DNA of 33,389 bases. Source: Lachnospiraceae bacterium (GTDB lineage Bacteria; Bacillota; Clostridia; Lachnospirales; Lachnospiraceae). The stretch is taken from contig JAGAQZ010000110.1 in assembly GCA_017622505.1 (NCBI GenBank), forward strand, positions 1-33,389, written 5' to 3'. The notes beneath the pieces were generated by a model, which saw nothing but the letters and a program-made list of their open reading frames with translations, ran no database searches and was not told where the DNA came from. The first letter of the stretch is position 1, and every line of letters begins with the position of its first letter. Below, piece after piece: positions 21,804 through 30,497 of this stretch. Position numbers and translations under genes: made by a program.

Positions 21804-23564
21804 ATGGCTTTTGACGGAATTACAATTGCATGTATGGTTCATGAGTTATCGGAGAAACTGGTAGGCGGACGCATTACCAAAATATCGCAGCCGGAGAAAG
21901 AAGAGGTTTTATTAACGATAAAAAGTCTTGCCGGACAACACCGTCTTTTTATTTCTGCGTCAGCATCGCTTCCGTTGATTTATCTGACGGAAGAGAATAA
22001 GCCTGCACCTATGACGGCACCGAATTTTTGTATGGTACTCCGCAAATATTTGCAGGGCGGACGCGTGGTGGAAATCAGTCAACCGGGGCTGGAGCGAGTG
22101 ATTCAAATTAAGGTAGAGCATCTGGATGAAATGGGGGATACCTGCATACGTGTGTTATGCTTTGAGTTGATGGGCAAGTACAGCAATTTGATTCTGTGTG
22201 ATGATAAAAGCATTATTTTAGACAGTTTAAAACACGTATCTGCCGTAATGAGTTCCGTGCGTGAGGTTTTACCCCAGAGAGAATATTTTATACCGGTTAC
22301 TGTGGAGAAAAAGGATGCGCTTACTACAACCTATGAGGAGTTTGCGCATCTTGCGAAGGAAAGTCGTCAGGCACCTTTTAAAATGATTTATCAGTCCTAT
22401 ACAGGTATTTCTCCTTTTATGGCGAGGGAAATGTGCAATAACGCGGATGTGGATGACCGTATAATGGCGGGCGATTTGGAAGACGCGGTGATTCAGAGGC
22501 TTTATACTGCTTTTGACCAAGTGATGAATAAGGTTAAGACGAAAGATTATGCACCCTGTATGATTATGGAAAACGGCAAGGTGAAGGAATTCGCGGTTAT
22601 GGATATACCGTCCTATCCGTCGGAACAAAAGCAGGCATTTGACAGTGTTTCCAAACTTTTATTTGATTTTTATGCATCTAAAAATAAAGAAGACATAATG
22701 CGTCAGAAGTCGTTAAATTTGCGTAAAACCTTACAGACAATTCTGGAACGTGATTATAAGAAACTGGATCTTCAGAAGAAGCAGTTAGAGGATGCCGGAG
22801 AGCGTGAGAAGTACAAGATTTACGGTGAGCTGTTGAATGCCTACGGTTATCAGTTACAGGACGGTGTCAAGGAAGCGAAGGTTTTGAATTATTATACCAA
22901 TGAAGAAGTCACAATTCCCTTGGATGAGACTTTGAGCATTAAGGAAAATGCAGTTCGTTTCTTTGATAAGTACGGTAAAATGAAACGTACGGAAGAGGCA
23001 CTTGCAGTACAAACCAAGGAAAATGAGGCGGAGATTGCCTATTTGGAATCGGTACAGACCTTCCTTAATTTGGCTTCCACCAAGGCGGATTTACAGCAGA
23101 TCCAGGCTGAGCTTTCCGAACGTGGTTTTATCAAAAAAAGCTATGATAAAAAGAATAAAAAAGTGGTGAATAAGCCACTGCATTACGTTATGTATGATGA
23201 GTACGATATTTACGTGGGCAAAAACAATTTGCAGAACGAAGAGGTAACCTTTAAGATGGCAAACGGAAACGATTGGTGGTTCCACGCCAAAGGAGTGCCC
23301 GGTTCCCACGTTATTGTAAAATCAAGAAATGCCAATCCGGCAACGGAGTGGGATATGCCGGATGAAGTGTTTGAGGCGGCAGCCTGCCTGGCAGCGGTAT
23401 ATTCTAAGAACAGTGGTCAGGAGAAGACAGAAGTGGATTATATCCGCAAGAAACATGTGAAACGTCCGGGTGGCGGAGAAGCGGGATTTGTAGTGTATTA
23501 TACGAATTTTTCAATGATGATAGAGACAAATCTGCAAAGGTTTGCGTTGACGCAGATAAATTGA
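21804..23564 (+). CDS. rqcH: Rqc2 homologue RqcH (NFACT protein, ribosome quality control)
   Basis: This encodes 586 residues, the usual length, with AAAGG before the ATG. Domains in order: NFACT-N from MAFDGITIACMVHEL to about 250, a helix-hairpin and long coiled-coil region (about 290-440), and NFACT-R (DUF814) at about 455-575 with YVGKNNLQNEE, GNDWWFHAKGVPGSHVI and the HVKRPGG segment. Older annotations call it fibronectin-binding protein A. RqcH binds the obstructed 50S subunit and recruits tRNA-Ala to add C-terminal alanine tails to stalled chains. The position of the essential Asp-Arg pair of Bacillus RqcH (D97/R98) reads Glu97-Arg98 here. The promoter of the yicC operon lies within its 3' end. 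Confidence 0.95.
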   Translation: MAFDGITIACMVHELSEKLVGGRITKISQPEKEEVLLTIKSLAGQHRLFISASASLPLIYLTEENKPAPMTAPNFCMVLRKYLQGGRVVEISQPGLERVIQIKVEHLDEMGDTCIRVLCFELMGKYSNLILCDDKSIILDSLKHVSAVMSSVREVLPQREYFIPVTVEKKDALTTTYEEFAHLAKESRQAPFKMIYQSYTGISPFMAREMCNNADVDDRIMAGDLEDAVIQRLYTAFDQVMNKVKTKDYAPCMIMENGKVKEFAVMDIPSYPSEQKQAFDSVSKLLFDFYASKNKEDIMRQKSLNLRKTLQTILERDYKKLDLQKKQLEDAGEREKYKIYGELLNAYGYQLQDGVKEAKVLNYYTNEEVTIPLDETLSIKENAVRFFDKYGKMKRTEEALAVQTKENEAEIAYLESVQTFLNLASTKADLQQIQAELSERGFIKKSYDKKNKKVVNKPLHYVMYDEYDIYVGKNNLQNEEVTFKMANGNDWWFHAKGVPGSHVIVKSRNANPATEWDMPDEVFEAAACLAAVYSKNSGQEKTEVDYIRKKHVKRPGGGEAGFVVYYTNFSMMIETNLQRFALTQIN

Positions 23565-23575
23565 TGAAGTATAAT
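23547..23575 (+). promoter_or_regulatory. promoter of the yicC-gmk operon
   Basis: TTGACG (23547-23552) and TATAAT (23570-23575) are exactly 17 bases apart. The -35 overlaps the end of rqcH. Transcription should begin near 23582, giving a leader of about 100 bases. Confidence 0.85.
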
Positions 23576-23581
23576 AAAAAA

Positions 23582-23681
23582 GAGTATGCCGTTAGGTAGC
23601 ACTCGTATTTTTAACGTGACTGCTGAGGGGAAGGTTCGTACAGCAGATTAAGTATGGTATATCGGAATGGAGTATAGTTCA
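23582..23681 (+). promoter_or_regulatory. structured leader of the yicC operon, class unknown
   Basis: Two hairpins can be drawn: CGTTA (23590-23594) with TAACG (23612-23616), and CTGCTG (23620-23625) with CAGCAG (23641-23646), the latter with a purine-rich loop (GGGGAAGG). I do not recognise a known riboswitch class. It could be a target for autoregulation by a downstream product (YicC is an endoribonuclease), which is inference. Confidence 0.4.
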
Positions 23682-24557
23682 ATGGTTAAAAGTATGACTG
23701 GTTTCGGCAGAGCAGAGATTGCCGACGGAAATCGTAAATGTACGGTTGAAATCAAGTCTGTAAATCACAGATATCTTGATTTAAATATTAAAATGCCTAA
23801 GAAACTTAATTTCTTTGAGGCAGCAATCCGTAATGTGTTAAAAGAATATATTCAAAGAGGTAAAGTGGATGTATTTATTACATATGAGGATTTGACAGAG
23901 CAGAATGTAAGCATTAAGTACAATAAGGAAGTTGCATCGGAATATTTGAAATATCTTCGTCAGATGTCGGAAGAATTCGGATTGGATGATGATATCCGTG
24001 TATCTACGCTTTCCAGATATCCCGAAGTGTTCTCTATGGAGGACGTAGATATTGATGAAGAAGAGCTTTGGAATATGCTTGAAAAGGCAATTCGTAAAGC
24101 TGCCGAAGGATTTGTAGAGACACGTATCAAAGAGGGTGAGAACCTTCGTGATGATATGATTTCCAAGCTTGACGGTATGTTAAAGCATGTGGATTTTATT
24201 GCAGAACGTTCACCCGCTATCGTACAGGAGTACAAGCAACGTCTGGAAGAAAAGGTAAAAGAACTTTTGGACAGCAATGTAGACGAGGCAAGAATTTTAA
24301 CAGAAGTTACTATTTTTGCAGATAAGTCTTGTGTGGACGAGGAGTTGGTACGTTTACGCAGTCACATTGAAACAACCAAAGATACCCTTATGCAGGGCGG
24401 AAGCGTAGGACGTAAGCTTGATTTTATTGCACAGGAAATGAATCGTGAAGCAAACACGACTTTATCCAAGTCCAACGACCTTGAGATTTCTAATGTGGCA
24501 ATTGAGTTAAAGACTGAAATCGAGAAGATTCGTGAGCAGATTCAGAATATTGAATAA
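23682..24557 (+). CDS. yicC: YicC/YloC-family endoribonuclease
   Basis: This encodes 291 residues. ATG 23682 gives the family start MVKSMTGFGRAE and has GGAG at 23669-23672; the frame is open 5 codons further up. The N-terminal half has VEIKSVNHRYLDLNIKMP. The C-terminal half has the DUF1732 block GRKLDFIAQEMNREANTT followed by IKLKTEIEKIREQIQNIE-type residues. The family has endoribonuclease activity in E. coli and Bacillus. It is the first gene of an operon with gmk 13 bases downstream. In Bacillus the small gene remA lies between yloC and gmk; it is absent here. Confidence 0.93.
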   Translation: MVKSMTGFGRAEIADGNRKCTVEIKSVNHRYLDLNIKMPKKLNFFEAAIRNVLKEYIQRGKVDVFITYEDLTEQNVSIKYNKEVASEYLKYLRQMSEEFGLDDDIRVSTLSRYPEVFSMEDVDIDEEELWNMLEKAIRKAAEGFVETRIKEGENLRDDMISKLDGMLKHVDFIAERSPAIVQEYKQRLEEKVKELLDSNVDEARILTEVTIFADKSCVDEELVRLRSHIETTKDTLMQGGSVGRKLDFIAQEMNREANTTLSKSNDLEISNVAIELKTEIEKIREQIQNIE

Positions 24558-24570
24558 TTAAGGTGATTTT

Positions 24571-25203
24571 ATGACAAACAAAGGAATTTTAGTGGTTTTA
24601 TCCGGTTTTTCGGGTTCCGGTAAGGGGACTTTGGTAAAACGTCTTTTGGAAGAATATGATAATTATGCATTGAGTATTTCCATGACAACACGTATGCCAA
24701 GACCCGGTGAGGAACATGGTAAGTCCTATTTCTTTGTAACCAAAGAAGAATTTCAGAGTACTATTGAGCGAAACGGTTTATTGGAATATGCACAGTATTG
24801 TGATAATTTTTATGGTACGCCGAAGGCATATGTGGAAGAGCAGCTCGCCAATGGTAAGGATGTAATTCTGGAAATTGAGGTACAGGGAGCATTACAGATT
24901 AAAGAAAAGTTCCCGGAGACGTTATTATTGTTCGTAACGCCGCCTTCTGCACAGGTGTTAAAGGACCGTTTGGCAGGAAGAGGTACCGAAACGGAAGAAG
25001 TAATCAATAAGCGCATGCGAAGAGCCGCAGAAGAGTCGGAAAGCATGTCTTTATATGATAATATTATTGTGAATGATGATTTGGAGGAATGTGTGAAATT
25101 TACACACAATGTAATCCAATCAGCACACAGCACCCCTGACAGGGTTTCTAAATTAATAGCAAATTTAAAAGAAGAGCTGTCCGGCTTTTCGAAAGGAGAG
25201 TAA
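24571..25203 (+). CDS. gmk: guanylate kinase
   Basis: This encodes 210 residues. The P-loop is GFSGSGKGT (12-20), the GMP-binding region STTRMPRPGE is represented by SMTTRMPRPGEEHG (about 36-49) followed by YFFV, and the lid contains AGRGTETEEVINKRM. It phosphorylates GMP to GDP with ATP in the cytosol. The ribosome binding site AAGGTG precedes the ATG. The gene is followed 4 bases later by rpoZ, a very common order. The length is normal. Confidence 0.96.
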   Translation: MTNKGILVVLSGFSGSGKGTLVKRLLEEYDNYALSISMTTRMPRPGEEHGKSYFFVTKEEFQSTIERNGLLEYAQYCDNFYGTPKAYVEEQLANGKDVILEIEVQGALQIKEKFPETLLLFVTPPSAQVLKDRLAGRGTETEEVINKRMRRAAEESESMSLYDNIIVNDDLEECVKFTHNVIQSAHSTPDRVSKLIANLKEELSGFSKGE

Positions 25204-25207
25204 AAAT

Positions 25208-25441
25208 ATGTTACACCCGTCTTATTCAGATTTAATGAATGTAGTAAACAGTGAGGTTGAGCAGGGCGAGGCACCTGTAGTAAACAGCCGTTATTCTATC
25301 GTTATGGCTACCTCAAAGAGAGCACGTGAAATTATCGATGGCGATGAGCCTATGGTAAAGGCTGACGGAAAGAAAGCTCTTTCTGTTGCTGTGGAAGAAT
25401 TAAACAGTGCAAAGTTAAAAATCGTTGGCGACGACGAATAA
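25208..25441 (+). CDS. rpoZ: RNA polymerase omega subunit
   Basis: This encodes 77 residues. The conserved N-terminal helix is MLHPSYSDLMNVV, and the central SRYSIVMATSKRAREI motif is the omega signature that folds against the beta-prime subunit. The tail is acidic (DDE). Length is normal for Firmicutes. AAAGGAG overlaps the end of gmk 7-13 bases upstream. A terminator follows. Confidence 0.95.
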   Translation: MLHPSYSDLMNVVNSEVEQGEAPVVNSRYSIVMATSKRAREIIDGDEPMVKADGKKALSVAVEELNSAKLKIVGDDE

Positions 25442-25453
25442 TCAGATTGTGAG

Positions 25454-25481
25454 AAAATGTGCCTAAAATGGGCACATTTTT
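25454..25481 (+). terminator. terminator after rpoZ
   Basis: AAAATGTGCC (25454-25463) pairs with GGGCACATTTT (25470-25480), followed by T. It separates rpoZ from rimO by a partial or complete stop; no strong promoter for rimO is visible after it, so readthrough is likely. Confidence 0.8.
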
Positions 25482-25516
25482 AACATATTTCTAAGATATG
25501 CTGGTAGGAAGAGCGA

Positions 25517-26857
25517 ATGAAGGTACTTTTTATTTCCCTTGGCTGTGATAAAAATCTGGTAGATACGGAGACGATGCTTGGATATTTATCGCAGAAGGGC
25601 TACGAGATAACCGATGATGAAACAGAAGCGGAAGCGGTGGTAGTGAATACCTGCTGCTTTATTCATGATGCCAAACAGGAAAGCGTTGATGCAATTCTCG
25701 AAATGGCTGACCTTCGCAAAGAAGGCAGAGTTAAGGCTTTGATTGTAACCGGTTGTCTCGCACAGCGTTATAGCGATGAGATTCAGGAAGAAATCCCGGA
25801 AGTAGATGTCATTATGGGAACCCAGGCCATTGAAGATATTGTGGAAGCCCTGGAGAAAGTTCTTGCCGGTGAGGCTAAGAATTATTTGCCGGATATTGAT
25901 AAGCCTTTACCCAAGCTTGGTAAAAGAATGATTACTACCGGTGGTCACTATGCATATCTTAAAATTGCCGAAGGCTGTGATAAGCACTGTACATACTGTG
26001 TCATTCCGAAGGTACGCGGTACCTATCGTTCCGTTCCTATGGAAGAACTTGTGGAGCAGGCACAGCAATTGGTTGAAGATGTAGGTGTTAAGGAGTTGAT
26101 TCTTGTTGCCCAGGAGACAACCATTTACGGAACGGATCTTTATGGTGAGAAGAAATTGCCGGAACTTTTGGCAAGGTTATCAGAAATCAGAGGTTTACGT
26201 TGGATCAGAATTTTATATTGTTATCCGGAAGAAATTGATGATGATTTGATTGAAGAGATTGCTACAAATGATAAGGTATGTAATTACCTTGATATTCCGG
26301 TACAGCATGCGTCTGACAGAATTTTAAAACGTATGGGACGCCGTACTACGCGGGCGGAACTGGAAGCTACAATTAATAAATTACGTGCGCGCATTCCCGA
26401 TATTTGCCTTCGCACTACCTTAATCAGCGGTTTTCCCGGCGAAACGGAGGAAGACCACGAAGAAGTGATGGAATTTGTGGATGCTATGGAATTTGACCGT
26501 TTAGGCGTTTTTACTTATTCCAAGGAAGAAGATACACCTGCTACTTTGATGGATGATCAGATTGAGGAAGAGTTAAAAGAAGCGCGTCGTGGCGAAATTA
26601 TGGAACTTCAGCAGGAAATTGCTTTTGAAAAGGCTGATGCCATGATAGGCAAAACCGTACTTGCTATGATTGAAGGGCGTATTGCGGATGAAGATGCTTA
26701 TATTGCCCGTACATATATGGATGCACCCAATGTAGACGGATATCTTTTTATCAATACCTGTAAAGATTTGATGACCGGAGATTTGGCATATGTCCGAATT
26801 ACAGGTTCGAACGAATATGATTTGATTGGAGAATTGGAAGATGAATTTAGCGAATAA
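25517..26857 (+). CDS. rimO: ribosomal protein S12 methylthiotransferase RimO
   Basis: This encodes 446 residues. The N-terminal MTTase domain contains the three cysteines of the auxiliary 4Fe-4S cluster (Cys10 in LGCDKN, Cys46 in NTCCF, Cys80 in TGCLAQ). The radical SAM domain has CDKHCTYC (Cys154, 158, 161). A C-terminal TRAM domain covers about 375-446. LGCDKN and the EGCDKHC context identify RimO over MiaB. It methylthiolates the conserved aspartate of ribosomal protein S12. The last 17 bases overlap pgsA. Confidence 0.96.
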   Translation: MKVLFISLGCDKNLVDTETMLGYLSQKGYEITDDETEAEAVVVNTCCFIHDAKQESVDAILEMADLRKEGRVKALIVTGCLAQRYSDEIQEEIPEVDVIMGTQAIEDIVEALEKVLAGEAKNYLPDIDKPLPKLGKRMITTGGHYAYLKIAEGCDKHCTYCVIPKVRGTYRSVPMEELVEQAQQLVEDVGVKELILVAQETTIYGTDLYGEKKLPELLARLSEIRGLRWIRILYCYPEEIDDDLIEEIATNDKVCNYLDIPVQHASDRILKRMGRRTTRAELEATINKLRARIPDICLRTTLISGFPGETEEDHEEVMEFVDAMEFDRLGVFTYSKEEDTPATLMDDQIEEELKEARRGEIMELQQEIAFEKADAMIGKTVLAMIEGRIADEDAYIARTYMDAPNVDGYLFINTCKDLMTGDLAYVRITGSNEYDLIGELEDEFSE

Positions 26858-27416
26858 AATTACTCTTATGAGAGTAATTCTGGTTCCTGTTTTTATCATT
26901 TTAATAATGGCGTCGCAGATTCCGGGGCTAGCCGGTCTTGTTGCGGACGGTACAATATCACAAAACGTATTAAACTGGTGTGCATTGGCGGTTTTTATCA
27001 TCGCATCAATGACTGATTTTCTGGACGGCTATATTGCAAGAAAGTATAATATGATTTCCAATTTTGGTAAATTTATGGATCCGCTGGCAGATAAACTGCT
27101 TGTTTGCAGCGCATTGATTTGTTTACTTGCGTTGGGACGCATTAATGTATTTCTGGTATTGATTATTATTGCGAGAGATTTTATTATCAGCGGATTCAGA
27201 CTGGTTGCATCGGACAAGGGTGTTGTGATTGCTGCCAATATGTGGGGCAAAGTTAAGACTACGATGCAGATGGTGATGATTGGTTTTATGATTCCTAATT
27301 TGCCTTTATTTCACTGGATATGCGTTATTTTGAGCTGGGTGGTTTTATTCCTGACGGTTTATTCACTGATGGATTACCTGATTCGAAACCGCGGTGTTCT
27401 TAAGGATGAGAAATAA
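26841..27416 (+). CDS. pgsA: CDP-diacylglycerol-glycerol-3-phosphate 3-phosphatidyltransferase
   Basis: This encodes 191 residues. ATG 26841 is chosen because the family begins MNLANKITLMRV and GGAG (26828-26831) lies 9 bases upstream, which makes the gene overlap rimO by 17 bases. The CDP-alcohol phosphotransferase signature DG..AR........G...D...D is complete: DFLDGYIARKYNMISNFGKF with MDPLADK after it. Four to five membrane helices follow. It forms phosphatidylglycerol phosphate at the membrane, the first committed step to phosphatidylglycerol. Confidence 0.95.
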   Translation: MNLANKITLMRVILVPVFIILIMASQIPGLAGLVADGTISQNVLNWCALAVFIIASMTDFLDGYIARKYNMISNFGKFMDPLADKLLVCSALICLLALGRINVFLVLIIIARDFIISGFRLVASDKGVVIAANMWGKVKTTMQMVMIGFMIPNLPLFHWICVILSWVVLFLTVYSLMDYLIRNRGVLKDEK

Positions 27417-27472
27417 GTATTATATAAAATAATGATGCAACATAAGTTTTTTACAAAAAGGATGGATGAACA

Positions 27473-28735
27473 ATGGTTGTGGAATTAATTTCAGTAGGTA
27501 CTGAACTTTTACTTGGAAACATTGTAAATACAAATGCAGCTTATTTGGCTGAACAGTGCGCAAACTGCGGGTTGTCCTGCTTTTATCAGACTGTAGTGGG
27601 AGATAATGAAGAAAGACTGCAGGAAACGGTCAAAGCCGGATTGAAGCGTTCGGATATTTTGATTTTAACAGGCGGACTTGGACCGACAGACGATGATTTG
27701 ACCAAGGAAGTGGTTACCAAGGCAATGAAGAAGAAGCTTGTGGAAGATGAGAAGGCCCGCGAGATGATTCAGACATATTTTGACAATCGCGGTATGGAAA
27801 TTACGGAGAATAATTGGAAGCAGGCTATGGTTCCCGAGGGCGCAATTGTTATGTATAACAATAACGGAACAGCCCCCGGCCTTATTGTGGAAAGCGGTGA
27901 GAAGTGTGCAATTTTATTGCCCGGACCGCCGAATGAAATGAAACCTATGTTTGAAGAGTATGTAAAGGATTATCTCAAGAAGAAAAATCCTGAGGTAATT
28001 GTTTCTACTACGGTAAAACTTTGCGGAATCGGCGAGAGTAAAGTGGCGGATATGATTCAGGATATGCTTGACAATCAGAGTAATCCTACCATTGCGCCTT
28101 ATGCCAAAACCGGCGAAGTGCATCTTCGAGTTACAGCTAAGGCGGCAGACGAAAAGAGTGCCAATAAACTGATTAAGCCTGTTGTAAAACAGTTGAAAAC
28201 CAGACTTGCGGAGTATATTTATACTACGGATGAAAATACAACTTTGGAAAATGCAATTGTAGATTTACTGGTTGCGAATAAGTTAACCGTATCAACGGTG
28301 GAATCCTGTACCGGTGGTATGATTGCAGCACGTTTGATTAATGTTCCGGGAGTGTCGGATGTCTTTAAAATGGGACATATTACTTATTCAAACAAGGCCA
28401 AAAAGAAGATTCTCGGTGTTAAAAAAAGAACTTTGGAGAAACATACGGCAGTCAGCGCCGAAGTTGCCCAAGAGATGGTAAAAGGCGTTGAGATGGTGTC
28501 GAAAGCTGATGTATGCGTGTCTGTAACCGGTCTTGCGGGTCCTGACGGAGGTACGGCTAAGAAACCGGTAGGTCTTGTATATATTGCCTGCAGTGTTAAG
28601 GGTAACGTAACGGTTCAGGAGTATCATTTTAACGGTAATCGTGCAAAAATCCGTGAAAATGCCACAGCTTCGGCTTTGACACTGATGAGAAAGTGTATTT
28701 TGGAATATATGACAGAAACAGCTTTTATGAAATAG
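27473..28735 (+). CDS. cinA: CinA-family protein (damage/competence-inducible, NMN deamidase-type)
   Basis: This encodes 420 residues. The N-terminal MoCF-binding-like domain (about 1-170) has LTGGLGPTDDDLTKE. The C-terminal CinA/PncC domain (about 255-415) has STVESCTGGMIAARL and VTGLAGPDGGTAKKPVGLV. It combines ADP-ribose pyrophosphatase-type and nicotinamide mononucleotide deamidase domains in the known family. AAGGATGG precedes the ATG. In many Firmicutes cinA sits directly before recA and shares its SOS or competence control; here one unrelated gene lies between them. Confidence 0.94.
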   Translation: MVVELISVGTELLLGNIVNTNAAYLAEQCANCGLSCFYQTVVGDNEERLQETVKAGLKRSDILILTGGLGPTDDDLTKEVVTKAMKKKLVEDEKAREMIQTYFDNRGMEITENNWKQAMVPEGAIVMYNNNGTAPGLIVESGEKCAILLPGPPNEMKPMFEEYVKDYLKKKNPEVIVSTTVKLCGIGESKVADMIQDMLDNQSNPTIAPYAKTGEVHLRVTAKAADEKSANKLIKPVVKQLKTRLAEYIYTTDENTTLENAIVDLLVANKLTVSTVESCTGGMIAARLINVPGVSDVFKMGHITYSNKAKKKILGVKKRTLEKHTAVSAEVAQEMVKGVEMVSKADVCVSVTGLAGPDGGTAKKPVGLVYIACSVKGNVTVQEYHFNGNRAKIRENATASALTLMRKCILEYMTETAFMK

Positions 28736-28756
28736 TAGTATAAGAGGAAATGTAAA

Positions 28757-30436
28757 ATGGGAGAATTTAACGAATATGTATTTTGCCCTTATTGTGGAGG
28801 GATTACGGCACCGGGTACTTGTGTAAACTGTGGTATGCCTACAAATGGGCAGTCTCAGTCGCAGAATGAAACACAGAATGTGGCTTCAGAGTCTGTGATG
28901 CCAAAAACAGAGCCTGCATACGCAAAATATCAGCCGCAGGGAGAGCAGCCACAGCAAGCAAGCGGTCAGTATCAGCCACAGACGCAACAGGCACAGCAAT
29001 CGGGTGGTCAGTATCAGCCGCAGGGCCAGTCTGTGCAACAAGGAAACGGACAATATCAAACACAGGGACAGCAGATGTCGCAGTATCAGTCACAAGGTCA
29101 GCAGATGTCATCCCAACAATCGCAGGTACGGTCACAGTCCGGACCGCAGGGATATGCACAATATCAGCCTAAGGCAATGTCTGAAACGTCTGGAAACGTA
29201 CAGGAACAAACGCCTGCACCTTCAGCACAGGGATATAATCCGTATCAGCAACCAATGGGAACAAACAATTACGGATACGGTGCCGGACAAACAAATAATC
29301 AGGGAATGGGACAGAATTTCGGTCAGGCACAGAATGGCGGAAATCAGTATTCACAGCCAAATGTTACATATAATGAGAAACCAAAAAAGAAGTCTCGTTG
29401 GTGGATTTGGCTATTGGTGATTGGTTTTATTCTTTTCTTTGGTGTGATTATAGTGGCAATTGCAATTATTGCAGCTATGATTTTCTTCGGAACAAGTGAT
29501 GTGTCTACCTTGGGAAATAACAGTCCCACACAGGGTACGACTCCACCGCAGGTGACGGTTCCGGATTCTACGGAAGACGAGTACGATGATTCAACTCTTG
29601 CTGTGTATGCCCGAGAATTGGGACGCTTGAATTTCGGTGATTTTGATTGGGATTTTTATGCTGATTCGGCAATGGTTTATTCTGATACTACGGATGGCAG
29701 TAAGGATTTTTATTTGAATAAAGATTACCAGAGTACATTCGGTTCCAACCATGATAATCATACATTAAGTGAGTTTACAGGCCAATATTACGAACCCTTT
29801 GTGGACTGTATTGATACAAGTTATGACTACAGATTATCAAGACATTTTCTTACATACAGCAATGTGGTAGATGAAGTGATTGTAAATGCGGATATTGCCT
29901 ACATACAGTTTGAAGGTGATATCATTCCAAATGAAGATGAATTGAACCGTCGGATTCTTGAAATGACAGCAAATGATTTCTGGGGATATTTGCAGGGACA
30001 GACTTCTCTTGCCTATATTCCTTCGGAAGTGAATTTTATGGTGGACTCCTTTATTCCCTATAATGATGGCGAAAAGATGAGTATTTTATTGGATGTAAAT
30101 ACTTATTTAGACGGTTACCGGGAAGAACATTATATTTACGCGATCAACATTGACTTGGTAAACGGTGAGATTATGGATAATGCTTCCATTCTTAAAATTG
30201 ATGAGGACTTCGGCGCGATGTTTAGGGAACGAAACAATGCGCAGAATGGTGAGGATGTTATAGCTGTAGTAAATTGTACGGATAAAGAATTGGCGGATTT
30301 GCTTTCGAATCCGGACACCAACATAGTATTTTTCAGCCCTTACGGAATGGAAGTCGGTATAAATTATATGGCTGACGGTTACAGCTGGGGATGGGTAAGT
30401 ATTACCTTATCCGATTATGAGGACTATTTGCAGTAG
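28757..30436 (+). CDS. zinc-ribbon, Q-rich low-complexity, single-pass membrane protein
   Basis: This encodes 559 residues. Residues 10-25 form a zinc ribbon (CPYC ... CVNC: Cys10, 13, 22, 25). Residues 30-205 are a low-complexity region very rich in Q, G, Y, S and N with a recurring QYQPQG/QYQSQGQQ unit, prion-like in composition. A basic KPKKKSRWW stop precedes one membrane helix (about 215-244). Residues 270-559 form an acidic domain of unknown family, presumably outside the cell. No signal peptide is present, so the ribbon and Q-rich part face the cytosol. It starts 21 bases after cinA, with GAGG upstream, and lies before the recA promoter. Function is unknown; the architecture suggests signalling across the membrane. 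Confidence 0.85.
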   Translation: MGEFNEYVFCPYCGGITAPGTCVNCGMPTNGQSQSQNETQNVASESVMPKTEPAYAKYQPQGEQPQQASGQYQPQTQQAQQSGGQYQPQGQSVQQGNGQYQTQGQQMSQYQSQGQQMSSQQSQVRSQSGPQGYAQYQPKAMSETSGNVQEQTPAPSAQGYNPYQQPMGTNNYGYGAGQTNNQGMGQNFGQAQNGGNQYSQPNVTYNEKPKKKSRWWIWLLVIGFILFFGVIIVAIAIIAAMIFFGTSDVSTLGNNSPTQGTTPPQVTVPDSTEDEYDDSTLAVYARELGRLNFGDFDWDFYADSAMVYSDTTDGSKDFYLNKDYQSTFGSNHDNHTLSEFTGQYYEPFVDCIDTSYDYRLSRHFLTYSNVVDEVIVNADIAYIQFEGDIIPNEDELNRRILEMTANDFWGYLQGQTSLAYIPSEVNFMVDSFIPYNDGEKMSILLDVNTYLDGYREEHYIYAINIDLVNGEIMDNASILKIDEDFGAMFRERNNAQNGEDVIAVVNCTDKELADLLSNPDTNIVFFSPYGMEVGINYMADGYSWGWVSITLSDYEDYLQ

Positions 30437-30462
30437 TTGATTCAAAATTTAAAATATTATTT

Positions 30463-30497
30463 AAGAAATAGGTAGCAGTTTTTGTTACCTATTTCTT
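30463..30497 (+). terminator. hairpin, probable weak terminator
   Basis: AAGAAATAGGTA (30463-30474) pairs perfectly with TACCTATTTCTT (30486-30497), with an 11-base loop. The T-tract after it is poor, so termination may be partial. Confidence 0.6.

Noticed and set aside
28900-29370. CRISPR-like repeats
   Set aside because: The repeats are short, irregular, in phase with codons and without spacers; they encode the Q-rich protein.
28839-29420. Long open frames on both strands across the Q-rich region
   Set aside because: They come from the low-complexity CAG-rich sequence, which lacks stops in several frames; only the frame with zinc ribbon and membrane helix is credible.
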